A stretch of DNA of 64,000 bases from Petunia secreta (GCA_029990175.1 JARKIP010000010.1:47486001-47550000); one strand, 5' to 3'; shown: positions 41,690 through 53,225, counted from the stretch's first letter. The notes: a model not told the origin generated them from the letters alone. Made by a program: numbers and translations.

Positions 41690-44610
41690 ATGTCTGCTAC
41701 GAATTCTGGTCATGGTTCTAATGATTCTGGCGAAAGGGCGGAGCGTTTCGCTGCCATGGCCATGAATGACGATATAGTTGCCGCGGTACCTCCGCTGCAG
41801 GTGGTCGAAGCTGGAGGTGGTGGCGAGGCCACGTCTGCGGCTCCTGTTCCTAAGAGGCGTAAGGCAAGGTCTGGTCACGATACAGCGGAAATCAGTTATG
41901 ACGTTGAGATTGACGTGGGTGGTGACGACCATGACAGGGATAGGGATGACGTCGAGGGTTATGACGTTACCAGTGTCAAAGAGGCAGGTGGTTCGGTAGG
42001 TGGAGCCGAGGTGAGTGGAGGGACCAGTGGCCAAAAGGGCGAAGCCGAAGTTGGCCCGTTGAAGAAATCGAAGAGGATGATTCCTCTCAAGGTGGAGATT
42101 GACCCTCGGTTGGTTATCCCCTCAAGTTTCAACAATGACAAGGATCTGAAGGTCCACGCTCAGTCCGATGCTCAAAAAAGGAAGAAGAGGAACGTTCCAG
42201 TCCATGTTACCCCGAGCATCATAACCGAGGACATGCTTGAAACTGTTCGGGCTGACTGTCATTGGGGGCCCGAAGTGGAGGTTAGGATCCCGGCTCCGGA
42301 CTCAGCTGTTTCTACACACGTCGAGCGGTACTCTTCGGTTTTTACGTACCCCTTCACTATAGGATTTAACTTGCCAGTGCAACCCATCATCGACGTGTTT
42401 TGTAGGTCTTACAATTTATGTTTAGCCCAACTGGGGCCCGGGGTTTGGAGGGTTGTTCAGGTCCTCGAATATTTGAGCGACATAGCTGGGCTGCCCTTCA
42501 CTTTTCAACATCTGATCTCTCTCTACTACCCTACTTTCATAAAGCCGAGGTGGTTGCCCTCCTACCTCGGGGATCTTACACGATTCTGAGCAAGAGCGAA
42601 GATCATGGGGACCGAGGTTGGAATGACCGGTACGTGCTCATCCCTACGAGGCTGCTGTCAACTGAACCTGGTTTTCCCGAAGTGTGGAATGCTCAACGTA
42701 AGTGTCTACTTTTGTTTTTCCTTCGGCTTTGGACTATTATAGTTGACACTTATCTTTTTATCCATGACTTGCAGCTGAGAAGGTTCCAATTAACCCACCA
42801 AATAACTTGCTTGAGTGGGTTACCGAGATTATGCAGTCGAAGACGCGCCCACACCGGCAGTGGATGATATTAGCTGGTTTGGAGGAGAACCGATGGGTAT
42901 GCAAGAGGCATGGTGAGTTGTGCGTCAATGTTTGCGATTTTTTTTGTTCGCTTCGAGCTGCCATGTTCTGACATTTTCCCCATTTATGCAGGTCTCCCTA
43001 ACAGGGCTGTAAAGGATGCCGAGGAGGAAGAAAAAGCCGAGGTGGAAGTTGATGGGGAAGGAGAGGAGAAAGGAGGTAAGAAAGAAAAGAAAAAGAGAGA
43101 AAGGAGGGTACTTGACATCACCGAGGGCGTCGCCAAGATGGCGAATTTGGTGAAGCGGATTATTGAAGAAAAGAACGCCAAAGGTTCATCAGGCCAAGGG
43201 ACATCACAAGGTGATGAAATTTTCTTAGGTCGATTTTCGTGCATCTCCACCTCTACCCATTCTCATGTTAAACAAATTTCTCCCCTTCCTTCCCCAGGTT
43301 CCAAAAGAAAAAGGGCTGTATCAAAGCGAGCGGCCAAGGCGAAGGGACCTCGGGTCGAGGAAGCTGCTGCTCCTGTTGCCAAAGCAACAATTACAAAGCG
43401 TCGAGGCCTTATCGATGAGCCCAGCGATGAAGAGATTCCTCCCGTGGCTCCCGAGGTAAGGCCAGAACCGGCCTCTGAGGAGATTCCAGAGCCGAGATCC
43501 GAGGTTGCTGGGGCGACCGAGGTGATAAATGTGGAAGAGCTTGATCAGGAAGCTGCAAAGCGAAAAGGCAAGGCTAGGGCGGGCGAAGGTTTGATCAAGA
43601 GCACGGTTAAAGCCTCTCGAGCTTCACCGAAGCCTTCCTGCACCACACCTCGGGCCTTGGAAATATATCCTGACGCAAACTTGCTGGATGCCACCAAAGA
43701 GGATGTTGCTACTCTTGATGGCATGCTTGGCCCTGCCGAAGCTCATGCCCTTCGGAATCTTAGCCCAATGAGTTTGATGGGTGTCTCTGCCGCTTCCGCC
43801 ATTCGGGTAAGTCTTAGCGTATGTTTTGCATAGTTCATTTCGCCTCTCTTCTGGCATTGACACTTTGTTTTGAACGCAGAGTTTGGTTCTTGTGTTGCAA
43901 GCTGTTCACCTCGAGCGTGAGCGAGCCAAAGAGATCCAAGCAGCAGCTGTCGCTTGGGATGAACAAAAGAAGGGTCTGAGAGGAAAAGTTACCGAGCTGG
44001 AGGCGCGGTTTGCAATCTTGAATGAAGAGCTGGAGCGTGCCAATGAAGCTTCGGCCAAGGTCGAAGCTGATCTTCGTGGGGTTGTGGAATCCGCCGAGGC
44101 TCGAGTTCAAGCCGCGACGAACGAGTTTACTGCAGAGCGTTCGAGGTTGAGCCTTGAAAATGCTCGCCTTGAGGCTGAGCTCTTCAAAGCCAAGACCGAA
44201 GTGCTTGAAGCAGGTGAAAAGTATCGCAGTAAACTTGATGAGTACAACGCCAAGCTCGTTGGGTTGCAGAGCCAAGTAGACCAAGTACCATCCCTTTGGG
44301 ACCAGATATCCAAGCTTAAGGGTAGGATTGCGTACCTCAATGAGCGGGCCGAAGTCAAGGCGACGAGGGCGAAGTTTGAAGTAACATGGGCCGTTGTCAA
44401 GACTAGGCTTAGCACACTTGAGCAAGTCCAGGCTGGGCAGATAATATTGAAGAGGAGATCGCCAAGGCAAGGGAGGCTGCTGCCGAGGCCCAAAGGATTA
44501 TGGACGAGCTCCCTTTGAGCGAGGGCTCAAACGATGGCGGGCCCGAAGGTGAGGACGAGGGCGAAAGTGCCGAAGAGGGCAGTGAAGATGCCGATGGAGC
44601 GAAGCCTTAG
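41690..44610 (+). pseudogene. Antisense ORF (aORF) of R, Transposase_28-like, multi-exon
   Basis: ATG at 41690 (MSATNSGHG) was chosen because it is the first after the TATA box. An acidic, low-complexity start is followed by the conserved core YPFTIGFNLPVQPIIDVF, PGVWRVVQVLEYL, LPFTFQHL, resembling the 'putative gypsy type transposon' family (Transposase_28). Consensus introns are 42698-42774, 42913-42991, possibly 43211-43297 (in frame if retained), and 43807-43879. The last exon encodes a long Ala/Glu/Lys coiled coil and a Glu/Asp-rich tail ending TAG 44608-44610. Frameshifts near 42530 and 44430 break this copy. Such antisense ORFs are known in Tat elements; their function is unknown. Confidence 0.75.
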
Positions 44611-45389
44611 TGGTAGAATTTGATACATATTTTGATGTATTGTTTTGTTTCAGGCCTCCGTGCCTTTTTCAGCCTTTGGGCTTTCATGTATATATGACTT
44701 TTAACCTTCGGGTCATTTTTGTCTAATGAATGAAGTCAGCCTTCGGGCCATTTGATGTGATTTTACAATTTTTATCTTCATGTTGGTTTTGCATATACCG
44801 AACACCTTATAATAAATAGTTTGCTTGCAAGACTTGATTTGAATTTAATCGATGCAAACTTTAGAACGACAAGTTGATGCATTCGAAGTGCTCTTGATCA
44901 AGATTCGTAAAGACAAGTAAATATAGGATCAAGATTATTTCATTGATACTAACGAGCCAGAAGTCGGCTATTTACATGGAACCAAGTCGAAACGGACCTT
45001 GGATAAAAAACAAATTGACAATAAAACAAATTGACAGTATGCCGCTACCGAGCGAATTACAAGGCACTAAATCTATTCTCCGGGCATCAATCCCCGATTT
45101 TCGGATAGATAAGCTTCGGTTGGGAGGCTTGATATCGACCTCGGTGTCAACTCCCACCTCTCACTCCCCCCCAGTGTTCGGTTGTGAATCTTGATGAAGA
45201 TCCAAGCATTGGAAATCGTTCGGTTCGCTTCCTGAAAAGGTCAAGCAAAAATGGAACGAGGAGTAAGTTAGTACATTTCGATCGAAGCCATAGGAGCGTT
45301 GTTCGGCTCGGGGCTGTGGATGAATTTAAAACGACTAAAAAAAGCATTTACCTTGATTAGAAGTAGTACCGCTTCAGATTGGAAATGTT
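44611..45389. other. Spacer between convergent aORF and pol of R
   Basis: No gene is seen. Just after the aORF stop the plus strand repeats the word CCTTCGGG or CCTTTGGG with T-rich blocks (about 44660-44750), suitable for a 3' untranslated region with GTCTAATGAATGAAG at about 44720. The remainder is likely the pol 3' untranslated region. Confidence 0.55.
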
Positions 45390-46449
45390 CTAATTCAGAG
45401 GTTCGGGTTCGCCTTGCAAATTCTCAATTTGATAAGATCCCTTTCCAACGATTTCCTCGACTCTATAGGGTCCTTCCCAATTTGCAACAAGTTTTCCCCC
45501 GTTTTCTTTCTTCGTTGATTGGTTTGTAGTTTTTAGCACATAGTCGCCAACTTTGAAGTCTCTGAGTTTGGCTTTCCTATTGAGGTACGCCTCGATCTGC
45601 CTTTTTTGGGCGACTAGCCGAACCAAAGCTAATTCCCTTTTTTCCTCGAGCAAATCCAATTCTATGCACATAGCCTGTTGATTTGCATCCACGGTGGTGT
45701 GGCCGTACAGAAGACTTGGTTCGCCCACCTCCACGGGAATGAGGGAGTCCATACCATAGGCGAGTGAGAAAGGAGTCTCACCAGTTCTGTTCTTCTTCGT
45801 TGTTCGCATGGCCCACAGCACCCCGGGCAGCTCTTCGGGCCAAGGGCCTTTCTTCTCATCGAGTCTTTTCTTGAGATTTTCAATTATGATTCTATTTGAA
45901 GACTCAGCCTGGCCATTGGCACTTGGGTGATAAGGAGTTGAAGCAATTTTTTTGATCCCCCACTGTTTGAAAAAATCAGTGATAGCTGCCCCCATGAATT
46001 GTTTACCGTTGTCACAGGCAATATATCTTGGGACACCGAACCTGTAGATGATGTTCTTCCTGATGAAATCGATTACTTGTTTTTTCTTTACCTCGGTGAG
46101 AGCCCCTGCTTCCACCCATTTTGTTAAGTAATCGGTTAGCACTAGAATGAAGCGAACACCACCTTTTCCCTTTGGCAGTGGCCCAACAATGTCCATCCCT
46201 CACTTCATGAAGGGCCATGGTGATATCACCGAGTGTAGAGGCTCGGCCTGTTGGTGGATCATCATAGCGTTGGCACTTATCACATTTCTGCACGAAGGCC
46301 TTTACATCAATGCTGATAGTGGGCCAATAATACCCAGCTCTTAACAACTTACGCACCAAGGATTTACCCCCCGAGTGGTTGCCACACTCGCCTTCGTGCA
46401 CTTCGGCCATCACGTACCTTGCCTCGTCGGGACCCAAACACTTGGCCAT
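45390..46449 (-). pseudogene. R integrase
   Basis: Two frames, 46449-46012 and 46196-45390, encode IN. The zinc part shows EVHEGECGNHSGGKSL and FVQKCDKCQRY (HHCC). The core shows GMDIVGPLPKGKG (first Asp), ACDNGKQFMGAAI (second Asp) and HPSANGQAESSNRI (Glu), so the DDE triad is intact. The end shows KVGDYVLK and LVANWEGPYRVEEIVGKGSY, a GPY/F module. A single frameshift near 46195 separates zinc domain and core; otherwise the protein is complete. Confidence 0.92.
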
Positions 46450-46590
46450 CGGGCCGCAATATAACCTTTTATATAGATTACCCTCGATCAGGTGATACGA
46501 GGCTGCTTGGGTCCTTAACTTTTTTGCTTCTTTTTTGTCTTGGGGAACAGTCCCCGAGTCGAATTAAGAGATGAACTTACTCCGCCAATC

Positions 46591-47640
46591 CTATCTGTTG
46601 TCCACTGAGTTGACCTGCAACTTCATCTCTCTCATTTGTGCGGACAACAACCGAACCACTGAGTCAGTCTCTCTCATTTGTGCGGACAACAACCGAACGA
46701 CTGAGTCAGTCCCCAAGTGAGCTTCGTCAATCGCCGAACCCAGATTTGCTAGAGCATCAGCCTCGGTATTTTCCTCCCAAGGCACTTGTTTAACTTGCAA
46801 TTCTTGGAATTGGGCTAAGATTCTTTGTGCTCGATCCAAGTATAGCTGCATTCTGGGCTCCCGAGCCGTATAATCACCGAGGACCTGGTTCACTACCAAC
46901 TGTGAGTCACACCTCAGTTCGATTCTTTCCACCCCCATTTCTTTAGCCAGCTCCAAACCCGCTAAAGCTTCCTCGTACTCGGCCTCGTTGTTGGTCCCTT
47001 TTTTGAACCGAACCGAGTGCCTGACTTTCTCCCCGGTGGGTGCTCTCAAGACTATGCCTAAACCTGAACCTTTGGAGTTAGTTGCCCTATCAGTATGAAG
47101 TATCCATGGCCCCGAGGAGGTTCCTTTCGCCATGGAGTTTTCCTTTTCCGCTTCGGGCAGAATCCCAACACTAAAGTCGGCCACGAAGTCGGCTAGGACT
47201 TGAGATTTGATGGTTTTCCGAGGTTGATAGGTGATATCGTATTCGCTCAACTCTACCGCCCATTTTGATAACCTCCCCGATAACTCAGGTTTATGTAATA
47301 TACTCCTTAAAGGGAAGGTCGAAACTACCGCTATTGGGTGACATTGGAAATAGGGTCGTAGTTTCCGAGCAGTAACAAGTAAAGCAAGTGTTAGTTTTTC
47401 CAAGTGTGGATACCTGGTTTCCGCGTCGAGGAGTGTCTTGCTAACATAGTAGATGGGCTGCTGCTTGCCATCTTCTTCCCGAACCAGTACAGCGCTGACA
47501 GACACCTCGGACACGGCCAAGTAGACCAGCAATGTTTCACCTTCTTTTGGCTTGGCGAGCAACGGTGCGTTAGCCAAGTATTGTTTCAAATCTTTCAACG
47601 CTTGTTCACACTCCGGTGTCCATTCGAAGTGATTGTTTTT
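46591..47640 (-). pseudogene. R RNase H and second RNase H
   Basis: The frame 47598-46591 encodes the first RNase H (LLVYLAVSEVSVSAVLVRE, QPIYYVSKTLLDAETRYPHLE, SKWAVELSEYDITYQPR) and the second, archaeal-like one (WILHTDRATNSKGSGLGIVL, GTNNEAEYEEALAGLELA, ELRCDSQLVVNQVLGDY, WEENTEADALANL). The second domain has HTDRA where relatives usually have a Gly after the Asp. It is joined to RT by a frameshift at about 47660. A 42-bp in-frame duplication lies near its carboxy end. Confidence 0.88.
46627..46710 (-). repeat. 42-bp tandem duplication in R RNase H-IN linker
   Basis: Units 46627-46668 and 46669-46710 differ at one base (ACCACTGAG against ACGACTGAG). The frame is kept, repeating the 14-residue peptide TDSVVRLLSAQMRE. 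Confidence 0.93.
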
Positions 47641-47667
47641 TCTCGAAACGGAGAAGAACTTGTGGCA

Positions 47668-48624
47668 TCACTCCGAGGACCTTGAGATAAATCGACTCAA
47701 GGCTGCGACTCGGCCAGTCAAGCGTTGAACTTCTTTCACCCCGGTCAGCTCCTCGGGGATATCTTCGATAGCTTTGATTTTATCTGGGTTAGCCTCGATC
47801 CCTCGTTCAGAGACAATGAATCCCAAGAATTTTCCTGATCCAATGCCGAAGGCGCACTTCTCAAGGTTCAATTTCATGCCGTATTGCCTCAAAACAACAA
47901 AGGCTTCCCTCAGATGACTCAAATGATCGTCCATTCGGATCGATTTGATGAGCATATCATCTATGTAGACCTCCATAGACTTTCCAATATACTCCTTGAA
48001 CATGCGACATACCAACCTTTGGTAGGTCGCCCCGGCATTTTTCAGACCGAAGGGCATCACCTTATAACAGAAAGTACCTCAGTCAGTGATGAACGAGGTC
48101 TTCTCTTCATCCTTCGGGTCCATGAGGATCTGATTATAGCCCGAATATGCATCCAAGAAGGTCAATAGTTTGTGTCCAGCCGTGGAGTCTATTAACCTGT
48201 CAATTTGTGGCAATGGATATGAGTCTTTGGGGCAAGCTTTGTTCAAGTCGGTGTAGTCTACACACATTCTCCACTTGCCATTCTTATTCGGTACGACCAC
48301 CACATTGGCCAGCCATTCGGGGTATTTCACCTCTCTTACGAAACCATTTTCTTGCAACTTGGTGGTTTCATCTTCGATCGCCTTCTTTTTGACCCCGGCA
48401 TGAGGTCTCTTCTTCTGCTTCACCGGGGTAAATCTTAGGTCCACATTCAGCTTGTGAGTCATGATCTCCGGATCGATACCAGTCATGTCTGAATGGGACC
48501 AAGCAAAACAGTCATGGTTGGACTTCAAAACTTCAATAATCGCCTTTTTCCACTCCGGATCCAACTCCAAGCCGACAAACACTTTTCTATCGGGGAAATC
48601 TTTCAATAGGGTGAAAGATTCCAA
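47668..48624 (-). pseudogene. R reverse transcriptase, one in-frame TGA
   Basis: Blocks in order are DCFAWSHSDMTGIDP, RFTPVKQKKR, WLANVVVVPNKNGKWRMCVD, LNKACPKDSYPLPQID, FLDAYSGYNQILM, then a TGA at 48079-48081 after FITD. VMPFGLKNAGATYQRL, VYIDDMLIKS (catalytic Asp pair intact), KLNLEKCAFGI and FLGFIVSERGIE follow. Apart from the TGA the frame is open throughout. The stop is compatible with a single C-to-T change of an arginine codon. Confidence 0.92.
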
Positions 48625-48738
48625 TTCCTCAATGGTTGAATCCTCGGCCTTTTGCTTCCGAGGCTCTTGAATACAAACCGGGATCTTTTCGACTTCCCCT
48701 CGGGTGTCCTCCCCGCTTGACCCCGGTTGCTGTAGTTG

Positions 48739-49602
48739 CTATTGTTTTGGGCCGGTCGGGGCGACTCCACTTTTTAACGCAACCGAGTAGAATTCCCTCG
48801 CTACTCGTTGCTCCCCTTTGATTGATCGAACTCCCCAAGGTGTAGGGAATTTAATCACTTGATGCAAAGTGGAGGGCACAGCTTCCATGGAATGGATCCA
48901 TGGCCTTCCGAGGATCACATTGTATGCCAAATCCTCGGGCATTACTTGGAACAGTGTTTCCTTAATAACTCCTTCGGCGAACGTCTTGAGTGTGATCTCA
49001 GCCAACGTTTTCTCCGTGGAGTTGTTGGAGCCGGCTAGCACTGTTACTTTGGGGACAACCTCCCCTTTGAGCCACATCTTTTTAACAGCCCCGTAGCTGA
49101 TTATGTTGACCGAGCTACCGGGGTAGATCAAGACTCTTTTGATGTCAGAGTCATTGATTCTCAGCATGATGACCAAAGCGTCGTGATGGGGGAACATCAT
49201 CCCATCACAGTCGTCATCGTCAAACACAATTTCTTTATCCGAGCCACCAATTCGGGTTCTTTTCTTCATGGTGATAGATAACTTGGCGAATTTCTTGGCC
49301 GCGGCGAAATTCACACCGTTCATCTCTGATCCCCCGGTAATGATATTCACTACTCTCTCCGGGGGTGGAGCCCGAGGTGGTTGCCCATCACCTCGGTTCT
49401 TGGAGAAATTGTCCTTCCCTTTGTCAGTAAGGAAATCAGCCAATACTCCCTTCTTCAGCAACTGAGCTACCTCGAGGCACAAGGCTTTGCAATCCTGAGT
49501 CCTGTGGCCGTAATCTGCATGGAATTCACAGTGTAGATTATGGTCTGTTTTATCCGCTGGTGTCCTCATGTCCTTGGGAACCCTCTTACCCTGGCAGTCC
49601 AT
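48739..49602 (-). pseudogene. R gag C-terminus and aspartic protease, active-site Asp lost
   Basis: The frame opens with the gag zinc-knuckle-like CEFHADYGHRTQDCKAL, then a basic/acidic linker and the protease: RINDSDIKRVLIYPGSSVNI, GAVKKMWLKGEV, and the carboxy block AYNVILGRPWIHSMEAVPST. Related Tat proteases have Asp at the place of the Tyr in LIYPGSS (codon TAC at about 49118-49126), so the catalytic residue is missing. The frame ends at 48739; frame change is needed to reach RT. Confidence 0.9.
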
Positions 49603-50966
49603 TTGACTACATTGACCAGCTCCGAGGTCGATATATTGAAATTGTAGTCAGGGATCCGAGGTAGATCCTTTTTTGGGGCCGAAACTGGGCTTGAGGGATT
49701 TCTTTGGTTCGTGTTGGGTTGAACCTTCCCTCCGAGCCGTTGGCTTATGTGTGAATTCGTGTATGAATTTTCGAAGGAGTTTTCCAGCCTTTGGCTGACA
49801 TGCTGCCTCGTCGAGGTATATGGCTCGTACCTCCCCTTCGGGTTGCTTCGCGACGCCTCAGCGCGGTGCGAAGATTCGCCTCGGTTTTTATGATGGTAAC
49901 TTCGGCTTTTGAATTCAGCTTCCTCCAATCTAATTTTGGAGTAGGTTCGTTTGTGCAGATCCTCCCATGTCAGGACCTGATATTATTGGAGCTCTTTTCG
50001 CAATTCAGCGGCAGCGTCAGAATTGCGAATATTGATACCTTTTTCAAATGCCATGATGGCCAGGGTATCGTCCATCCGAGGTAATTCCATGCGCTCGGCA
50101 TGGAAGCGCTCAAGAAATTCCTTGAGTGGCCCACCGGGCCTTTGTTTCACTTCGCATATATCCTCCTTCCTTTGGAGGATCTTTTGGGCCCCAGTGTGCG
50201 CCTTGACGAAGGCGCTGGACATTTCCTTGAAGGTGGAAATCGACCCCGCTGGCAAGCAAATATACCAACGTAGAGCCCTCTTCTCCAAGGACTCGCCAAA
50301 TTTTTTCAAGAACATCGACTCGAGCTCTATAGTTGTTAGGTCATTGCTCTTCACCATTGTCATGTATTCACTCACATGTTCTCTGGGATCGGTAGTCCCA
50401 TCATATTTCTTCAAAAACATGAGTTTGAAGTTCTTGGGGGTTGGGGCTGGAGCCGCTTCGGGCTTGAAGGGCAGCTCCCTATATTGATCAATATCGAGGT
50501 CATCTTCCTCCTTCGTTACCCCCGGCACGCCCTCGAGGCGTTTTTCCACGCGTGCGTCGATGCGAGCCTCAATTTCCCTGGTCAGTTTTTCGACATCGAC
50601 CGAGGATGTTGTTTCAGCCACGGTGGGAATCGTCTCGAAGTGTGGCGTCGTAGTTGGTATGTTTCCCGAGCCCCCAGACGTGGCCCCGTTGTGAGGTTCC
50701 CCTGTTATCGCGCCCGTAGGAACGAAGAGCGGGATGCCTCCACCAGGAGCCGAAGGCTGGGTGCTATTCGGTGCTGCACTGTTCCTCGCTTCCAACGAGG
50801 CGCGAAACTCAGCATTAATGTTAACTTGCTCATCCTGTCTATTTTGGAGTGGTCTTAATGCAATGACAACATAAGCTTGGAACTCTTCGGTTGTCATTGG
50901 TGATACGGGATGTCGGCTCGACGGAACGCCAGCCCGTTCGCTATTATTATCGCTATTATCAGCCAT
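49603..50966 (-). pseudogene. R gag
   Basis: ATG at 50966 (MADNSDNNSERAG), only 70 bases after the PBS. A low-complexity amino part is followed by a coiled EIEARIDARVEKRLEGV segment, FKLMFLKKYDGTTDPREHV, EKRALRWYICLPAGSISTF, RPGGPLKEFLERFHAER and MAFEKGINI, typical of Tat gag capsid. A stop at 49983-49985 is followed by the continuing frame 49928-49566 (HISQRL, DLPRIPDYNFNIS). A frameshift near 49590 leads to the zinc-knuckle frame. Confidence 0.9.
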
Positions 50967-51035
50967 AACGACGTTGAATCGTAAGCTTTGATGAAAAAGG
51001 ACGTGAAACTTTGGAACAAAGCGTTACTGCTTATA

Positions 51036-51053
51036 TCCCCACAGACGGCGCCA
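51036..51053 (-). other. Primer-binding site of R
   Basis: TGGCGCCGTCTGTGGGGA on the minus strand starts 3 bases after the 5' LTR. This type of PBS is common in plant Tat-lineage elements. I do not assign the tRNA. Confidence 0.8.
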
Positions 51054-51056
51054 ATT

Positions 51057-51583
51057 TGTAGGGGCCTATTCGAATATAAGCAAATCTTCGTATCAAAGTT
51101 AAACAAATGCACAAAACAGGCGTAAATACGAAAAAATAACTTGATTTCAATATATGAAAGAGAGTATAAATTTGGGCAGAGTTTCAGTATATATTTTTGG
51201 ATCCCTATGATGCAAAATGAACTACTACTAATAGGCCTTGGAGCCTTGCCCACGTTCTCCACCATCAGCTTGTGCTTTGTCCCACGATCTGAGCATTAAA
51301 GGAAGGAGTTAGTGGGATGGAGTGGTGGGCTGCAGAGCCGCTGGAACCGAGGCGATCACTGAAGCTTTGATCACAAGACTTCGGTGGTATGACCTTGTTG
51401 TTCGGTTAGAGGAAGATGTCACCGAAGCTCAGCCCATAGCTCACCTTCGGTAGTGATATTGGAGTCTGACTTCGGCAACTTGATCAGTTCGCTTAACCAT
51501 TCCTTTTTGGAGCGTCGGCTCGTTTTCTCTTCGGTCCATCATTCTGAGGTGCTGATCGAGCACGTCAATTTTTACCCAATACA
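51057..51583 (-). repeat. 5' LTR of R (527 bp)
   Basis: Collinear with 40757-41315; ends (plus strand) CCCAATACA before the target duplication CATAA. It differs from the other LTR by scattered substitutions and the 35-base indel. Confidence 0.92.
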
Positions 51584-52330
51584 CATAATTGGGACAAATA
51601 TGGTGTGGCCAAATAACACTTGGCATAATTTTCTGCTGTGCTTTTAGTCGCATATTGAATTGGTTTCATAAAATTTTCTCAATTATTTTGAGAAAACTAG
51701 CATAGTAACTACGGAAAATATGTGTCGGATGACTTGAATACGAGATTTTACAAATCACATCAAAATCAGATCCATCAGATAAATTTTACTATTTCAAGCA
51801 AAATTTTTCTCAGATTACAATGTTTAATTAATTGTCAAAAACAATTTGAGATGCGAATCAAATATTCCAGGTATAATCAAGAAACGAAAAGGTATTTTGA
51901 CCACTCTCATTTTGGCCACAATGGCACTAATAGGGTTAAAATGGTAAATTATTGTCTAATCTAGGTCATTTATAGGGTTAAGTAAAATATGACAGGTTAT
52001 AGATTGAAGGATATAGAAGTCATTTTGACAGGTGTGGCCAAATTTGGGCCAAATTGGTGTGGCCATTTAGCATCTCTCATCATAATTTTCTGCATCTCGT
52101 TCGTTGAGTCAAAGAAAACATAAGTAGGGATTTGGACACAGATTTGGTTGAAACTTGGAAAAAAAGTTTTCGAAGTTGAGTTGTAAAAAGCTTTTGGAAA
52201 TAACAATTTGTGTTTGGATATGCATTTTATTTGAAAAAATTGAAGTTTTGTAAATGAAAAATATTTTCACCAAAAAAGTGAACTTTTTTTTTGGAACATC
52301 AAAAAATTTACTTTCAAAAATATTTTCTTT
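51584..52330. other. Intergenic DNA with direct-repeat words
   Basis: No gene is seen. TGGTGTGGCCAAATAACACTT with CATAATTTTCTG (about 51600-51633) recurs in changed form at about 52055-52092 (TGGTGTGGCCATTTAGCA, CATAATTTTCTG) in the same orientation. This suggests an old 0.45-kb duplication or a worn element. Confidence 0.5.
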
Positions 52331-52450
52331 ACCCGAGGGTCTTTCGGGGACAATCTTTCCACCTTGATAGGGGTAAGATTTGTATACATCGCGTCCTCTC
52401 TAAACCCTTTTGTGAGATAAAAGTGGGCATGTTATTATTGTAGTTGTTGC
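52331..52450 (+). mobile_element. SINE 3' part (TS/SolS-like)
   Basis: GAGGGTCTTTCGGGGACAATC, a GGGGTAAGATTTGTATACATC block, CCTCTCTAAACCC, TGTGAGATAA and a terminal TTATTATTGTAGTTGTTG follow in the same order as in the 3' region of Solanaceae TS/SolS SINEs, which end in TTG repeats. The tRNA-like 5' half is not recognisable. Family assignment is from memory of the consensus. Confidence 0.75.
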
Positions 52451-53225
52451 TGTCCCAATTGACCAAATTTTATAAGCAAACTGATTTTTGGAAACCTTTT
52501 TTGAAAAAAGCACAAACATCTTATGTCCAATGAGGACCTAAAGGTGGAGTATTTATTAGGAGTAGTTGTAAGTAGTGAAAAAAGATGCATAGGGCCCTAT
52601 CAAGTTTCAAAAGAACAAAAAGAGACAAATAATTAATTAACTTAAGTGAGGACCGAATTGTAATATTTAAAATTTGTGGGTAGGAGAAAAAATTTTGAAA
52701 TTTACAAAAACGGCAAAAATTCAAAAAATTTCAAATATTTTATTTTCTCTCCTTCCCACCCACTTTTACTCTCTCACCTATTCAAATCATTTCAAACTTT
52801 TATTTCTCTCCCTTTTTCTTTCTCTCTTTTTTTTCTTCTTCCTTCTCCTTCTTTCTTCTAGATTTTTTTTCAAATTTCATTTCATCACCATACTTGTTAT
52901 TTTTCTTTCTTCTTCTTCTTCTTCTTCTTCTTCTTCTTCATCATCATCTCCATTTTTATTTCTTCTCCGTATTCATTTTATTTTTCTTCGTTTTACTCTT
53001 TTCTTGTTCTTCTTCTTCGTCAATGCTTCATTCCTTTTCAATTCTAATCGTTTCACACATATTTTCGGATAAATAAACATATTTTCACATGTTTATACAA
53101 CTTTGGAGATATTTTTCATGGCTGCAAAAAATATGTACTCATCTCGTCAAATGTGTATACATATATTATGTGTACACATGTAATAATATGTGTACACATC
53201 TCGACTGTATAATATTATGTGTACA
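52451..53225. other. Intergenic DNA: CTT microsatellite and TGTGTACACA palindromes
   Basis: A pyrimidine-rich stretch (about 52740-52990) contains about 11 CTT triplets at 52908-52940 followed by TCATCATCATC. Frames over it are low-complexity Phe/Leu/Ser and not genes. From 53140 to 53225 the palindrome ATGTGTACACAT recurs; element T is inserted at its right edge. Confidence 0.65.

Larger units (their letters stand above)
40757..51583 (-). mobile_element. Tat-type Ty3/gypsy retrotransposon 'R' with antisense gene
   Basis: The element is on the minus strand: 5' LTR 51057-51583, PBS 51036-51053, gag from 50966, PR, RT, RNase H, IN to 45390, then an antisense (plus-strand) gene 41690-44610, PPT and 3' LTR 40757-41315. 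LTRs run TGTATTGGGTA...CCCTACA on the element strand. Flanks are CATAG (40752-40756) and CATAA (51584-51588), a 5-bp TSD with one change. All domains are present with few lesions, so it is younger than the LINE nest. Confidence 0.93.

Noticed and set aside
48079..48081. Programmed readthrough stop in R pol
   Set aside because: The TGA sits inside RT after FITD, a place where no readthrough is known, and looks like a single transition.
52674..53076. Phe/Leu/Ser-rich frames over the CTT microsatellite
   Set aside because: Pure low-complexity translation of a pyrimidine tract.
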